The notes: generated by a model from the sequence alone, not told the origin. Shown: positions 9,280-18,382, counted from the stretch's first letter. The stretch: 40,189 nucleotides of DNA from Baffinella frigidus (GCA_026770585.1 MU646322.1:501341-541529), one strand, 5' to 3'. Made by a program: numbers and translations.

Positions 9280-9366
9280 ATTCTTTTTTGTTTAAAACCC
9301 CGTAGGAGGAGGGGTGTTTCCTACCGTATGCTAAGGGGTCCGCTGGCGTTAGCTTCTGGCATTACC
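9280..9366. mobile_element. MITE family I, truncated reverse copy
   Basis: Holds the family's GTTTAAAAC...CGTAGGAGGAGGGG block and the end GCTAAGGGGTCCGCTGGCGTTAGC...GGCATTACC, in reverse compared with 16701-16868. Confidence 0.7.
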
Positions 9367-9461
9367 CAGCTCTGCTTCACTCGGGTTGGCTGACTGTTCT
9401 TACGTTGATATGCTGGGTGTGTGGTACAAATCCGTCCACTTTGGAGCTGGAAAGAGCCCAC
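9367..9461. mobile_element. MITE family B, truncated copy
   Basis: CAGCTCTGCTTCACTCGGGTTGGC, then GATATGCTGGGTGTGTGGTACA; similarity ends at about GGAAAGAGCCCA, so the right end is missing. Confidence 0.7.
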
Positions 9462-9599
9462 ATAGACAGAGACAGCGCTACAGGTCCCTGGGGCGCGCCC
9501 ACCTCGATTCGCCTGAGGGGTTTTCGGAACGCGGTTTGTCAGTCGGAGTATCCCTCAAGTAGCGATAAGCCTATTACGCTCCAACGTAGGCCCAGGTAG

Positions 9600-9651
9600 G
9601 GAGGGGCCTACGACCTGCTGGGGGTCACACACGACCCGCGCGCCACTTCAG
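9600..9651 (+). CDS. Exon fragment: start of a J-domain (DnaJ-like)
   Basis: After the acceptor-like CCCAGGTAG the frame reads GGAYDLLGVTHDPRATS. The YDLLGV opening followed by a short acidic turn is the classic start of helix I of J-domains, the Hsp70-partner domain. The following codons (GIRSQRVYR) only weakly resemble the next helix and the frame soon stops. The exon therefore probably ends near here or is broken. The HPD motif is not seen in the window. Confidence 0.45.
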
Positions 9652-9671
9652 GGATACGCTCCCAACGTGTC

Positions 9672-9932
9672 TACCGTGCGAGTGTATGGTGGCATGTCGT
9701 TTGAGGTGACACCAATGGCAGGGATCGCGCGGCATCCACTTATCATCCACTTAGCAGCTCATAAGAAACCGCACCCCCCCTAGAACCACCATAAGGCACT
9801 AGGCATAGGCCTACTGTAGGGTCCTAGGGGGGGGCGGTTTCTTATGAGCGTGGTACCCCTGTACCGTGCGGGTGTATGGTGGCATGTCGTTCGAGGTGAC
9901 ACCGATAGCAAGGATCGCGCGGCATCCACTTA
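9672..9932. repeat. 70-bp direct repeats flanking a family A MITE
   Basis: The stretch TACCGTGCGAGTGTATGGTG to GCGCGGCATCCACTTA occurs at 9672-9742 and again at 9862-9932, one on each side of the family A copy at 9758-9861. The second copy runs into the family D element. Confidence 0.85.
9758..9861. mobile_element. MITE family A, left end truncated
   Basis: Starts inside the left TIR at CTCATAAGAAACC and ends with the intact right end GTTTCTTATGAGCG...CCCCTG followed by TA. Confidence 0.85.
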
Positions 9933-10063
9933 GCAGCCACCGGGGGCTTCACGGATACAGTCCTCTAATTTTCTTGTACTAGAATCTTATCTATTGCACT
10001 CTCACCTAACCGGAATTTCGCCTTGAATTCAGGGTGAAAAGGTCTTCGGTCACTGCTAAGTGG
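9926..10063. mobile_element. MITE family D copy
   Basis: CCACTTAGCAGCCACCGGGGGC left end and inverse CTGCTAAGTGG right end. The interior has GGATACAGTCC and TTGTACTAGAATCTTATCC, shared with copies at 16373, 17934, 19908 and 39526. Confidence 0.9.
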
Positions 10064-10122
10064 GGGGCGCATTTGATCCAGGCGTGCCATCAGTCAATAA
10101 ACACCTGTCTATCCATCTCCCC

Positions 10123-10587
10123 NNNNNNNNNNNNNNNNNNNNNNNNNNNNNNNNNNNNNNNNNNNNNNNNNNNNNNNNNNNNNNNNNNNNNNNNNNNNNN
10201 NNNNNNNNNNNNNNNNNNNNNNNNNNNNNNNNNNNNNNNNNNNNNNNNNNNNNNNNNNNNNNNNNNNNNNNNNNNNNNNNNNNNNNNNNNNNNNNNNNNN
10301 NNNNNNNNNNNNNNNNNNNNNNNNNNNNNNNNNNNNNNNNNNNNNNNNNNNNNNNNNNNNNNNNNNNNNNNNNNNNNNNNNNNNNNNNNNNNNNNNNNNN
10401 NNNNNNNNNNNNNNNNNNNNNNNNNNNNNNNNNNNNNNNNNNNNNNNNNNNNNNNNNNNNNNNNNNNNNNNNNNNNNNNNNNNNNNNNNNNNNNNNNNNN
10501 NNNNNNNNNNNNNNNNNNNNNNNNNNNNNNNNNNNNNNNNNNNNNNNNNNNNNNNNNNNNNNNNNNNNNNNNNNNNNNNNNNNNNNN
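10123..10587. other. Assembly gap (465 N)
   Basis: Run of N. Frames said to cross it have no content. Confidence 1.
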
Positions 10588-10592
10588 CCCCC

Positions 10593-10643
10593 GAGGTGGG
10601 GCAGGTAGCGGAGGGGGGCTGCGATGACGAGGATGACGCTAAG
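10593..10643 (+). CDS. Exon 3' part emerging from the gap
   Basis: The frame EVGQVAEGGCDDEDDAK ends at a strong donor, AAG|GTACAG. The 5' part is lost in the gap. Acidic, unrecognised. Confidence 0.4.
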
Positions 10644-10654
10644 GTACAGGGGTT

Positions 10655-10784
10655 CTAGCTTTGCCTCAGTCGGGCTGGCGGGCTATTTTTAAGGTGGCAT
10701 GCTGGGTGGGTGGTGCACATCCCTTAACGTTGAAGCGGGAAAGAGCCTGGCCGCACCAAACCAAATAAACTGAGACAGAGCTAG
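10655..10784. mobile_element. MITE family B, full copy
   Basis: CTAGCTTTGCCTCAGTCGG left and CTGAGACAGAGCTAG right, with the GGCATGCTGGGTGGGTGGT core. Confidence 0.88.
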
Positions 10785-10792
10785 GGTTGATT

Positions 10793-10886
10793 CGAAATTA
10801 AGGACACGCACCGCCTTGTGGTTCTAAGGTAGGGCCAGTCCTAGGAGTATACGCCCACCCTAGGGACGGTGCGTGTCCTTAATTTC
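10793..10886. mobile_element. Palindromic MITE, CGAAATTAAGGACACGCACCG
   Basis: Left arm CGAAATTAAGGACACGCACC is repeated inverted at the right (GGTGCGTGTCCTTAATTTCG). The centre carries CCTAGG motifs. Confidence 0.85.
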
Positions 10887-11124
10887 GTGTAACCCATGTA
10901 TGAGAGAACAGACCGTGTACAAATAGAGAACAGACCGTTTACCAATACCAGAATGGCCACCATGACTTCCCGGTGGCTAGGTTTCCGCAGTTTGGTCGTA
11001 GATTTCCCGCTATTGATCACGCAGTATTAGGCTGCGAGCGATTCAGCAGACAGAAGAAAAAGGGAAGCTTGCAAGCCTCCCTCTGTGTGAGGACCAGCAC
11101 TCTATGTGCCAAGTTGAGACCGTA

Positions 11125-11241
11125 CAGGGGTACCTCGATGATAAGAAACCGCCTCCCCCTAGGACCCTACAGTAGGCCTAAGCCTAGGGCCCTATGGAGG
11201 TCCTAGGGGGGGGGCAGTTTCTTATGAGCGAGGTACCCCTG
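11125..11241. mobile_element. MITE family A copy
   Basis: CAGGGGTACCTCGATGATAAGAAACCGCC left, inverse ending CGAGGTACCCCTG right. TA precedes the left end; TG follows the right. Confidence 0.93.
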
Positions 11242-11284
11242 TGCGCTGCGCGTTGCAAGTTTACCTCCACAGCTATTCGCGCTA

Positions 11285-11401
11285 CAGGGGTACCTCGCTC
11301 ATAAGAAACGCCCACCCATATAGGACCACCATAGGGCCCTAAGCATAGGCCTACTGTAGGGTCCTAGGGGGGGGCGGTTTCTTATGAGCGAGGTGCCCCT
11401 G
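11285..11401. mobile_element. MITE family A copy with TA on both sides
   Basis: Complete element only 43 bp after the previous copy. TIRs CAGGGGTACCTCGCTCATAAG; the centre is ATAGGGCCCTAAGCATAGGCC, then TACTGTAGGGTCC. Confidence 0.95.
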
Positions 11402-11403
11402 TA

Positions 11404-12074
11404 CGGGGTGCCTCCCCTAGGACACTGTATTGGTCACGCATCATTAAGGTGAAATCGCACGCTGCGTGTGGCAGGTTTACCTTCACCGGATCGTGCGACG
11501 CCAGACGGAAGAGGCATCATGATTCATGCTTGGCTTTCGAGAACCCGTCCGCAGCGACTGTCCCTGGCATCTGGGGGGGGAATACATGTAGTTTTTCATG
11601 GTGGAAGCGTGGTTGTGTGGCCGCTGTGTCCAGCTTGTGCGGTCATTCCTCATCAATCGATGCATCTGCTGACATGTAGATCACACACATGTTCACAGCG
11701 CAGCGTTTGCGTAAACCGTGGGTTGGGGCTTTGGCAAAAAGTATAGGAGCGAGGTCTCGTCCACACCTGAAGTCTCAACAGCAGGCGCAGCGCCACCCTT
11801 CTGGGAACACGCCCACCCTGGATGGAACATTATGGTATTTTGAGCATTCTCAAGTCAACTCCCCTTGAGATGCACGCCGCAATGCGGCTGCCCCGTGATG
11901 AATGGATCTGGTACAAAAAGGCCTAATATGTATTTTAGTGGTATAAATCATGTCAACTTTTGCGATAAAGGGTTATTCGGGATTGGCCGCAAGTCCCCTC
12001 CAGGGTGGCCCCGTGCAGGAATAGCCGGTGCGACTTTACACGGGACTTGTCCCCAGAACCCTCGCGAGGACTCA
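11404..12074. other. No gene recognised
   Basis: No MITE end or exon signal that I can defend. Frames around 11449-11746 overlap on both strands without domain content. Confidence 0.4.
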
Positions 12075-12205
12075 GCAGCTTCAGGTCCTTCAGGTTCTTT
12101 TAACTCCCACCATAGGCGGACACCGGAACTGGTTCTGTAGAAAGGCCATGCTTCCTTTCGGATCACATCAAGCCCCCCCCTCCCCTGTACAGAGGATCGC
12201 GAGCT
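12075..12205. repeat. Dispersed repeat V, copy 1
   Basis: Shares AGGCGGACACCGGAACTGGTTCTG and TGCTTCCTTTCGGATCA with 31760-31870. A shorter version is at about 35930-35990. No inverted ends were seen. In the first two loci a family A element lies within 150 bp. Confidence 0.75.
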
Positions 12206-12214
12206 GTAGCAACT

Positions 12215-12333
12215 CAGGGGTACCTCGCTCATAAGAAACCGCCCCATCCTAGGACCCTACAGTAGGACCATGCCTAGGGCCCTACGGTGGTCCTAGGGGG
12301 GGGGGGCAGTTTCTTATGAGCGAGGTACCCCTG
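12215..12333. mobile_element. MITE family A copy
   Basis: CAGGGGTACCTCGCTCATAAG left and CGAGGTACCCCTG right with the usual CCTAGGAC / GTCCTAGG inner arms. The flanks are CT and CA rather than TA. Confidence 0.93.
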
Positions 12334-12497
12334 CACTACTTCCCCCATAAAACGCCACTCCCACACACCGTGGCCTACATCCAGCGATGTTCCGTTGGGA
12401 TAGCCTAGTGACTATACGTCTGCGTCGTTTGACCAGGCCTCAACTTGGCGTGAATCCACTGATTTTACAGTGAATTCACTACCTCGAGACATAGCCA

Positions 12498-12562
12498 CTA
12501 GGAAGGGTCTAAGGCCTTGCGCTTGTTGTTCGGAGCGTTCTTGGCCGTCTGCACCTCGATTC
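12498..12562 (-). CDS. C-terminal exon, basic tail
   Basis: Minus strand: acceptor ATCCACCGCAG, then two bases completing a codon, then IEVQTAKNAPNNKRKALDPS and a TAG stop. The length fits exactly two bases plus 21 codons. The Lys/Arg/Asn-rich end is typical of a protein terminus. I do not recognise the gene and see no upstream exon nearby; a MITE (12592-12754) begins 30 bases upstream, in the intron. Confidence 0.5.
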
Positions 12563-12591
12563 CTGCGGTGGATGTATGGTCTCAATCTCAT

Positions 12592-12754
12592 CCCGCCAGG
12601 CATTTCTTTTAAATGGTTCGGAATTCCCGGAATGCATAAAAATTACTACACAATTGGTCACGTCCAGGGCTGGACACGACTGATTTGGTCATTTGTGTAG
12701 TAAATTTCGTCGATTCGGGGACCTCCGAACCATTTCAATCGAATGCCTGGCGGG
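12592..12754. mobile_element. MITE with CCCGCCAGGCATT TIRs
   Basis: Long TIRs: CCCGCCAGGCATTTCTTTTA, AATGGTTCGGA, then AAATTACTACACAA, all present inverted on the right side. Confidence 0.9.
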
Positions 12755-12776
12755 ATTAAATCAGAGGCCCAATCAG

Positions 12777-12956
12777 CCACACGAGGCTATCCATGCGAAC
12801 AGATTAATGAGTCAATTATTGGATTATTGCCCAGGAAACACGTCAAAAGTCAGCAATTGATCACGTTTCCGCCGGAAAAAGCTGCAGGGAACGTGATCAT
12901 TCCCCACATTTTTAAAAAATGTCCTTTTTTCTGTTCGCATGGATAGCCTCGTGTGG
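12777..12956. mobile_element. MITE family E, diverged copy
   Basis: CCACACGAGGCTATCCATGCG ends. The central palindrome is changed to TGATCACGTTTCCGCCGG...GAACGTGATCA. Confidence 0.9.
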
Positions 12957-13284
12957 AGAGGCGCGCGGGCCTGTGCTATGCGACCTCAAATTTGGAGCCG
13001 TCCAAATTCTCGATTTGATTTGAATCAAAATTACTACACACGTTTCACCCGTGTGGAATGTCCCGTCTTTTTCCGGACCATAGTCCATCTATTCAAAAAA
13101 TTAGTACCACGAAACCGAGTTAACTAACCCGGTTCAAAGTCCGGGCGAGATTTCCTCTTAATCCTGTTAATATATTCTTTTCTGAGATCAGATAGCTGTG
13201 TGCTGCAACGCGGGACCAGGTTCTGATCGGCCAGGAGTTTGTGTTGGGTTGGGCAAACATGGCGATTCCTCTCTGTTAGCCATC

Positions 13285-13434
13285 AAGTGGTGAGTAGGCG
13301 TATACGCCCTACCTTAGGGCCCTACGGTAGGCCCTACGGTAGGACGCCCTACAGTAGGGCCCTACGGTAGGCCCTACGGTAGGGCGCCCTACCGTAGAGG
13401 GTCTATGTCAACCCCCTCGCCACTTGGGAGATAA
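13285..13434. mobile_element. MITE family G copy
   Basis: CAAGTGGTGAGTAGGC left and CGCCACTTGGG right. The centre is a run of alternating CCCTACGGTAGGG-type palindromes, apparently expanded in tandem. Related copy at 29917-30002. Confidence 0.75.
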
Positions 13435-13465
13435 ATCAGAATGCTCTGAATGCGCAGGCGTGGCG

Positions 13466-13574
13466 AGAGAGAGAGAGAGCGAGCGAGCGAGAGAGGGAGA
13501 GAGAGAGCGAGAGAGAGAGAGAGCGAGCGAGAGAGGGATAGAGAGAGAGAGAGACACACACACAGCGAGCGAGC

Positions 13575-13608
<34 letters not shown>

Positions 13609-13722
13609 GAGAGAGAGAGAGAGAGATGGAGAGAAATGGAGAGAGATGGAGAGAGATGGAGAGAGGGAGAGAGCGCGCGCGCGAGAGAGAGAGAGAGGGT
13701 GAGGGAGAGATAGAGGGAGACT
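13466..13722. repeat. (GA)n-rich microsatellite
   Basis: About 250 bases of GAGA with GAGC, CACA and GATGGA variants. The long open frames reading RERERE or SLSLSL are products of this repeat. Confidence 0.97.
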
Positions 13723-13777
13723 GGCGCTGGAGTGGAGGGCTGCCTGGCAGAGCGCATACTCAGAGGTGCCAGATTCG

Positions 13778-13885
13778 TGGTTTGGGGTTTCGGGTTTGGG
13801 GTTTGGGGTTTAGGGTTTCGGGTTTAGGGTTTCGGGTTCAGGGTTTAGTGTTCAGGGATTGGGCACTGTGGTTTAGGGATGCCAC
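13778..13885. repeat. Telomere-like array
   Basis: TTTGGGG, TTTCGGG, TTTAGGG and TTCAGGG units. No clear exon found on either side. Confidence 0.9.
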
Positions 13886-13905
13886 TGAGGGATGCCACGG
13901 TGCCT

Positions 13906-14000
13906 TCGCGAAACAGTCCATCTAAAATATTATGGTACAAATCTTATCCATTGCTGGGGATCCTAACCGAAACGCGCCCGGATATCCGGGCGAGAGATTA
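13906..14000. mobile_element. MITE family D, degenerate left part
   Basis: ACAGTCCATCTAAAATATT, then GTACAAATCTTATCCATTGC and CCCGGATATCCGGG, as in family D copies at 17934 and 19908. Neither full end is intact. Confidence 0.6.
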
Positions 14001-14151
14001 ATAATTTATTGCCAAACAACCAGCGTCAGCGCCGCACATGCTACGCATTGTGCCACTTACTGTACCCCGTGTCGGCCGCTCATACGAGCATTTTCCGGAT
14101 GGATTCTAACTCCACCTCCTACCGGGCGAGAAAGATGTCAGTGGCTGCTAA

Positions 14152-14313
14152 CCACACGGTGGGCTTCGAGGGCTTCGACTACGCTAGATTTAGCGGTAAC
14201 GTGACCAAATCGACTCAAGTCAATACGTGTCAATTTGCATCAGAAAATCCTTCAAGTTAACTATCCTCAAGGCAACTTGACTTTTGATGAAATGTCCGTA
14301 GTCCACCGTGTGG
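14152..14313. mobile_element. MITE family T, copy 1
   Basis: CCACACGGTGGGCTTCGAGG left and TAGTCCACCGTGTGG right, with AACTTGACTTTTGATGAAA inside. Second copy 36234-36371. Confidence 0.85.
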
Positions 14314-14325
14314 TTGGGGGTTCAC

Positions 14326-14407
14326 CGAGGTTGACCAAAAACTGGTTGTTGGCAATGATGTTGGCGTCCCGCTCGCGCTCGTACTCCGATTTCTCGGCGA
14401 CTTCCTC
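14326..14407 (-). CDS. Exon with EYERERxxNIxxNxxFLxxL motif
   Basis: Minus strand: acceptor CTCGCGCGTAG, 27 codons plus one base, donor CTCG|GTGAAC. The product reads EEVAEKSEYERERDANIIAN, then NQFLVNL. A segment of this shape (E-Y-E-x-x-R-x-x-N-I-x-x-N-x-x-F-L-x-x-L-G) occurs near the N-terminus or before zinc-finger or WD40 regions of many plant and algal nuclear proteins; this is from general knowledge and does not fix the family. The donor lies 13 bases from the end of a family T MITE, so the MITE lies in the following intron. Confidence 0.6.
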
Positions 14408-14775
14408 CTACGCGCGAGAGCTAAATGTCATTTTTCGCCCTGCGTCTTTCTAAAAACATCTTCACGCCGCCCTGCGTCTTTCTAAAAAAACATTTACGCT
14501 CTGCGCCTTTCTAACATTTCCCCCTGAAATCGACAAAAGTTGACGGAAATGCCCGCCAAAAAAAACGCTGACCTGACCGACGACTTCCTCCTACGCCATG
14601 TGATGCATTTGTGAAGGGTGTATGAGCCTACTGATGGTGAAAATAACTTTTGAAAATGAATTGAAGGGAGAGCTAAATGTCATTTTACGCCCTGCGTCTT
14701 TCTAACAATTTCCCTTGACCCTTGAAAGCGACAAACGTTGACGGAAATGCCCACAAATAGTTGACGTTGGCCTGA
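14395..14775. repeat. Tandem duplication including the exon edge
   Basis: The block CGACTTCCTCCTACG...GAGCTAAATGTCATTTT...CTGCGTCTTTCTAA...TTGACGGAAATGCCC occurs at about 14398-14560 and again at about 14580-14755. CCTGCGTCTTTCTAA itself recurs several times. The second block carries a copy of the acceptor and first bases of the exon at 14326-14407. Confidence 0.75.
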
Positions 14776-14841
14776 CTTCTAACCGCATGATAGGATATTA
14801 TATCCTCCAACCGCGTTTCATTTGGTATGATGTAAACCCTA

Positions 14842-15004
14842 CCCGCACAGCGGACTTCGAAGGGGGTTTGAACAACCCCTGAGCGATAAGACCTAGGACC
14901 CTACCGAAGGCAATCCGTGGGGACATAGGGAGGGTTCCTACGGATAAGGTAACGGAAAATCGGCCCGGTTTGGGCCGAAAATGCCTTCGTAGCCCGCTGT
15001 GTGG
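14842..15004. mobile_element. MITE family C copy
   Basis: CCGCACAGCGGACTTCGAAGG left and CTTCGTAGCCCGCTGTGTGG right. Carries ATAAGACCTAGGACCC and GGATAAGGTAACGG internal landmarks. Confidence 0.92.
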
Positions 15005-15146
15005 TGTAGTCACAAAAGCCTATATATCGGATAAGGTAACAGGGAGCGTGCCGTGCTTGGCGTAGTGCCCACCGAGACAAACGTCGAGCGCGTCACGCCT
15101 CAACGCAAACGTGGAGCCGCTGTCAACTTCAGGTAACAAGCTACCA

Positions 15147-15283
15147 ACCCTCACAGCCTGGGCAAATCGTCGATTTTGAGGTCGCGTATTTCCCTTGGAG
15201 GCTGCCGGATTCCGGCGTCCGTGGAGCCATTTTGCCTTGAAATTGAAAATTGAAAATCATCGAGTTGCCCAGGCTGTGAGGGT
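15147..15283. mobile_element. MITE with CCCTCACAGCCTGGGCAA TIRs
   Basis: CCCTCACAGCCTGGGCAA..CGTCGATTTT left, inverse AAAATCATCGAG.TTGCCCAGGCTGTGAGGG right. Single copy seen. Confidence 0.85.
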
Positions 15284-15329
15284 TTAGCTCTCCCTTCAAT
15301 TCATTAAATGGGTTGGTGGAGGGAACCGC

Positions 15330-15860
15330 AACTTTCGGCAACAGTGGATCCACCTCAGGTCCAGCGGCTTCAGCTTCTGTCCAGACCCTACGGTAGGCAA
15401 CCCGTAGGGGCATAGGGGGGTTCCTACGGATAAGGTAACGGTGAGCGTGCCAATCTTGGCGTACTGGTCAGCCACATAGCAGCCAACGGGGGCTTCTGTA
15501 GATCCTTCCTACCGAACGGCGTGTCGGTGGGCTATGTTGGGCGAAATCGAAACCTCAGGACCTAAAGGGGCACCTCCTCGGGTGCAGCGGCTTCTGTCAA
15601 CGCAAACGTGGAGCCGCTGTCAACTTTAGGTAACGGTGTAACCGCCGTCAACTTTCGGCAACAGTGGATCCACCTCAAGTGCAGCGGCGTCAGCTTCTGT
15701 CCGCCGGGTGAGTGTGCCATGCCACACAGCGGCCTTCGTCCGGATCTCAAATAACCCCTAAGCGAAGGGATTTCGAATAACCCCTAAGCGATAAGACCTA
15801 GGATCCTACGGTAGGCAACTCGTAGGAACATAGGGGGGTCCCTGAACCTGAAGGACCTAA
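15330..15860. repeat. Broken family C pieces and short direct repeats
   Basis: Family C middle at 15385-15442 and left half at 15720-15846, without right ends. GGCAACAGTGGATCCACCTCA occurs at about 15338 and 15657, and CAACGCAAACGTGGAGCCGC at about 15101 and 15597. No gene recognised. Confidence 0.7.
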
Positions 15861-15996
15861 AGGGGTACCTCCTCGGGTGCAGCGGCGTCTGTCCGCCGGG
15901 TGAGCGTGCCGTGATGGCGGTAGTGGGCATAACACGCGCTGCAGAGACAGCGCCCGACCAGCCAGGACCAGTCCTGCGCCGGGAGCAGGCGTCAGG

Positions 15997-16122
15997 CCAC
16001 GCCAGAGGGCTCGAGGGAAACCGACGCCTGATCCACGCCAGATCCGGCGTCGTTAACTTGAGTATCCAAGGGATTTCCCCTGAAAGATGTCAAAAGTGGA
16101 TGTTTCGAGGCCTCTGGCGTGG
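15997..16122. mobile_element. MITE family W, copy 1
   Basis: CCACGCCAGAGGGCTCGAGG left and CGAGGCCTCTGGCGTGG right, with GAAAGATGTCAAAAGTGGATG inside. Second copy in reverse at 20445-20570; a decayed relative lies at about 17555-17680. Confidence 0.88.
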
Positions 16123-16135
16123 CGTGCGTGGCAGG

Positions 16136-16207
16136 GTAATGGATACGATTCTAGTACAAATCCTTTAGATGGACTGTATCCGTGAAGCCCGCAGTGGCTG
16201 CTAAGTG
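16136..16207. mobile_element. MITE family D, half copy
   Basis: GTAATGGATACGATTCTAGT to GTGGCTGCTAAGTGG, the reverse-oriented half of family D. The other half is absent. Confidence 0.75.
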
Positions 16208-16372
16208 GGTGGGGAGACTTCGGAGACAGACCCGTTTGCCCGCGATGCTGTCCTTCTTAACGATCCCAGTCTGTCGGCCCGTGCCACTCCCTGGGAACTC
16301 CGACTTCTTGCAGAGAAGGTACTATGAGTGTCCGGCGAATACGTTCACGGCAAGGCTCATGACCTGGATGTT
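16190..16372 (+). repeat. Duplicated intron/acceptor block, copy 1
   Basis: GAGACAGACCCGTTTGCCCGC through CTTCTTGCAG|AGAAGGTAC parallels 16510-16627 (GAGACAGACCCGTTTCCCC ... CTTCTTGCAG|AGAACGTAC). After the acceptor this copy reads RRYYECPANTFTARLMTW and is not clearly coding. Confidence 0.6.
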
Positions 16373-16511
16373 CCAGTTAGAAGCCACCGGGGGCTTCACG
16401 GATACAGTCCATCCAAACGATTTGTACTAGAATCTTATCCATTACCCTAGAATCTAACCGGAATTTCCCCTTGAATTCAAGGGGAAAAGGTCCTCGCTCG
16501 CTGCTAAGTGG
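16373..16511. mobile_element. MITE family D copy
   Basis: Left end slightly changed (CCAGTTAGAAGCCACCGGGG), right end CTGCTAAGTGG. Contains CCCCTTGAATTCAAGGGG. Confidence 0.9.
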
Positions 16512-16618
16512 GGAGACAGACCCGTTTCCCCGCGTTGCTGTTCTTCTGAATGACCCCCCTCTTGCTGTGAATGACCCCCCTCTTGCTGCCCTTGACACCC
16601 CCCTCTGGCTTCTTGCAG

Positions 16619-16665
16619 AGAACGTACGCGCACGTTCCGTCCTCCTGGGTGCGGGTTGACGTCCG
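16619..16665 (+). CDS. Exon candidate, RTYAHVPSSWVRVDV
   Basis: Pyrimidine-rich CTCTGGCTTCTTGCAG acceptor, frame RTYAHVPSSWVRVDV, donor GTCCG|GTTTAC. The putative intron opens directly with telomere-like GTTTACGGTTTAGGGTG. Unrecognised product. Confidence 0.4.
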
Positions 16666-16700
16666 GTTTACGGTTTAGGGTGTCGGATTTACGGTGTTGG

Positions 16701-16868
16701 GTAATGCCACAAGCTAACGCCAGCGGACCCCTTAGCCTACGGTAGGAACCCCCCCTCCTCCTACGACGTTTAAAACAAAAAGGACTTTCAAAGTCGTATG
16801 AAGAGGGCTCCTACCGTAGGCAATCCGTAGGCTCTAAGTACCTCGCTGGCGTTGGCTTTTTGCATGAT
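16701..16868. mobile_element. MITE family I copy
   Basis: AATGCCACAAGCTAACGCCAGC left, inverse-like GCTGGCGTTGGCTTTTTGCAT right. The middle is GACGTTTAAAACAAAAAGG between CCTACGGTAGGA and CCTACCGTAGGC. Second full copy 26011-26176. Confidence 0.88.
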
Positions 16869-16971
16869 GGGGTGCAGTCCGTCTAGTTCCGGGTGTGCGG
16901 TTTCGGGTGTCCGGAGTCCGGTTCAGGGTTAAGGGTGTCGCATTTACGGTGTTAGAGTACCGGAGGTCCTA

Positions 16972-17089
16972 CAGGGGTACCTCGCTCATAAGAAACCGCC
17001 CCCCCCCCAGGACCCTACAGTAGGCCTATGCCTAGGGTCCTATGGTGGTCCTAGGGGGGGGGCAGTTTCTTATGAGCGAGGTACCCCTG
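16972..17089. mobile_element. MITE family A copy with TA on both sides
   Basis: Complete TIRs; flanked TA...TA. Confidence 0.95.
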
Positions 17090-17141
17090 TAAGGCGGCTG
17101 GCTACAGGAGACGCGAATGGCGCAGCATTGAGCACTGCTTG

Positions 17142-17333
17142 GGCCCTACGGCCTACCGTGGTCAATACCGTAGGCTCAATTGCCCTGGTTTCAGCTCGTT
17201 GCCCTATGAACACGGGCACTGCGTGTGTACATCCCTTTTTGCCACCCCCCCCGATGTGCTACACAGCGGTCCACTTGTAAACGACTTGTAAAGTTAAAAC
17301 TTTTAAAATAGTCACATTTCTAGCCTCGAGTGG
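17142..17333. mobile_element. MITE remnants: half of family H and end of family J
   Basis: 17142-17208 carries GGCCCTACGGCCTACCGTGG, then CAATACCGTAGGC and TTGCCCTAT, as in family H. 17270-17333 matches only the family J right end (TAGTCACATTTCTAGCCTCG, then AGTGG). Confidence 0.7.
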
Positions 17334-17688
17334 TTGGAAGGTTCGGTACTCCGAATCCGCGTGTCGTCCTTGCTGCCAGCCCTCACCCCACTCGGTGGAC
17401 CACGCACGTTTCATCAAAAGTCAACTCGCACACATGCGATTTCCACACTGCACAAGACGAGTCGATATGGCTTGGCGTTTGAGCCATTTCGCACTTTTGA
17501 GGCTTTGAAATAGCATCAATCTTTTAGATGGACAGTTCCCGAAATTAAATCTATTCAGGTCGAGTGCAACCGACATCTCATCTAAGTCAGATCTGGCGTA
17601 CGTGACTGTCGGTGTCAAGCAATTTCCCTTGAAAGATGCCAAAGGTGGATGTTTCGAGCCCTCCTTTTTCTGGCGGGGCACGCCGTTC

Positions 17689-17849
17689 GACACAGCGAAC
17701 TGCGCAGGGATTTTGAATAACCTCTAAGCGGTAAAACCTAGGACCCTACGGTAGGCAATCCGTAGGGGCATAGCGGGGGTTCCTACAGATAAGGTAACGG
17801 AAAGCTGGCCCGATTTGGGCCGAAAATCCCTTCGTAGCCCGCTGTGTGG
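17689..17849. mobile_element. MITE family C copy
   Basis: GACACAGCGAACTGCGCAGG left and CTTCGTAGCCCGCTGTGTGG right; near-full-length. Confidence 0.92.
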
Positions 17850-17933
17850 AGGGCGCGATAGCCGGGAATCGGGCCCGACGCGCTGAGCAATTTCAGGGAA
17901 TCTCGCCACTTACCAGCGACCGAGTTCAATTCG

Positions 17934-18072
17934 CCACTTACCAGCGACCAAGTTCCTTTGCCCCCGGATATCCGGGGGAAACGCGGTTAGAATTCCAGGG
18001 CAATGGATAAGATTCTAGTACAAATAGTGTACACGGACTGTATCCGTGAAGCACCCGGTGGCTGCTAAGTGG
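17934..18072. mobile_element. MITE family D, reverse copy
   Basis: CCACTTACCAGCGACC left and GGTGGCTGCTAAGTGG right; CCCCCGGATATCCGGGGG palindrome inside. The left tip is repeated just outside (CGCCACTTACCAGCGACCG at 17904-17922). Confidence 0.9.
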
Positions 18073-18212
18073 AAGCCCCAAACCCAGCCCCGACCGAGAA
18101 AAGCTCTAATAGTCTATTCTCAAACCTCAGATTCGCCTTGCCAGCCAGTCGAACTCGACAGTGCCGGACTAGAAATGGCTCAACTCTGGACCTGGTGTAA
18201 TCGGACCCTGAG

Positions 18213-18361
18213 CCGCTGCCGAGCGAGGACGTGACGCAATTTCAAAGGATTTTAAAAACATTCACCTGAATCCTAAGGGAAATCGACTTTTAAAATAAAA
18301 AAGCTGAGACCAGATTTCCGGCCTCGGCTTTTAAAAACGTGCTTAGGTCGCTCGATAGCGG
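18213..18361. mobile_element. MITE family K, copy 1
   Basis: CCGCTGCCGAGCGAGG left, inverse-like TCGCTCGATAGCGG right. AAAGCTGAGACC / GGCCTCGGCTTTT forms the centre. Copies at 18650 and 29472. Confidence 0.82.
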
Positions 18362-18382
18362 GCTGGTGGAGGGCCCCAAGAG

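Noticed and set aside
10034-10627. Open frames spanning the N gap
   Set aside because: They consist of unknown residues; the same holds for 20401-21246.
11125-11401. Rho-independent terminators or attenuators
   Set aside because: The strong hairpins are copies of a dispersed TA-flanked MITE, not gene-specific regulatory structures.
12075-12205. tRNA-derived SINE or tRNA gene
   Set aside because: I looked for A-box and B-box promoter motifs and a cloverleaf in repeat V and elsewhere and found none convincing.
13389-13757. Long open frames reading SLSLSL or RERERE
   Set aside because: They are translations of the GA microsatellite in several frames on both strands; the same applies at 926-1558, 5677-6117, 20670-21246 and 38326-38775.
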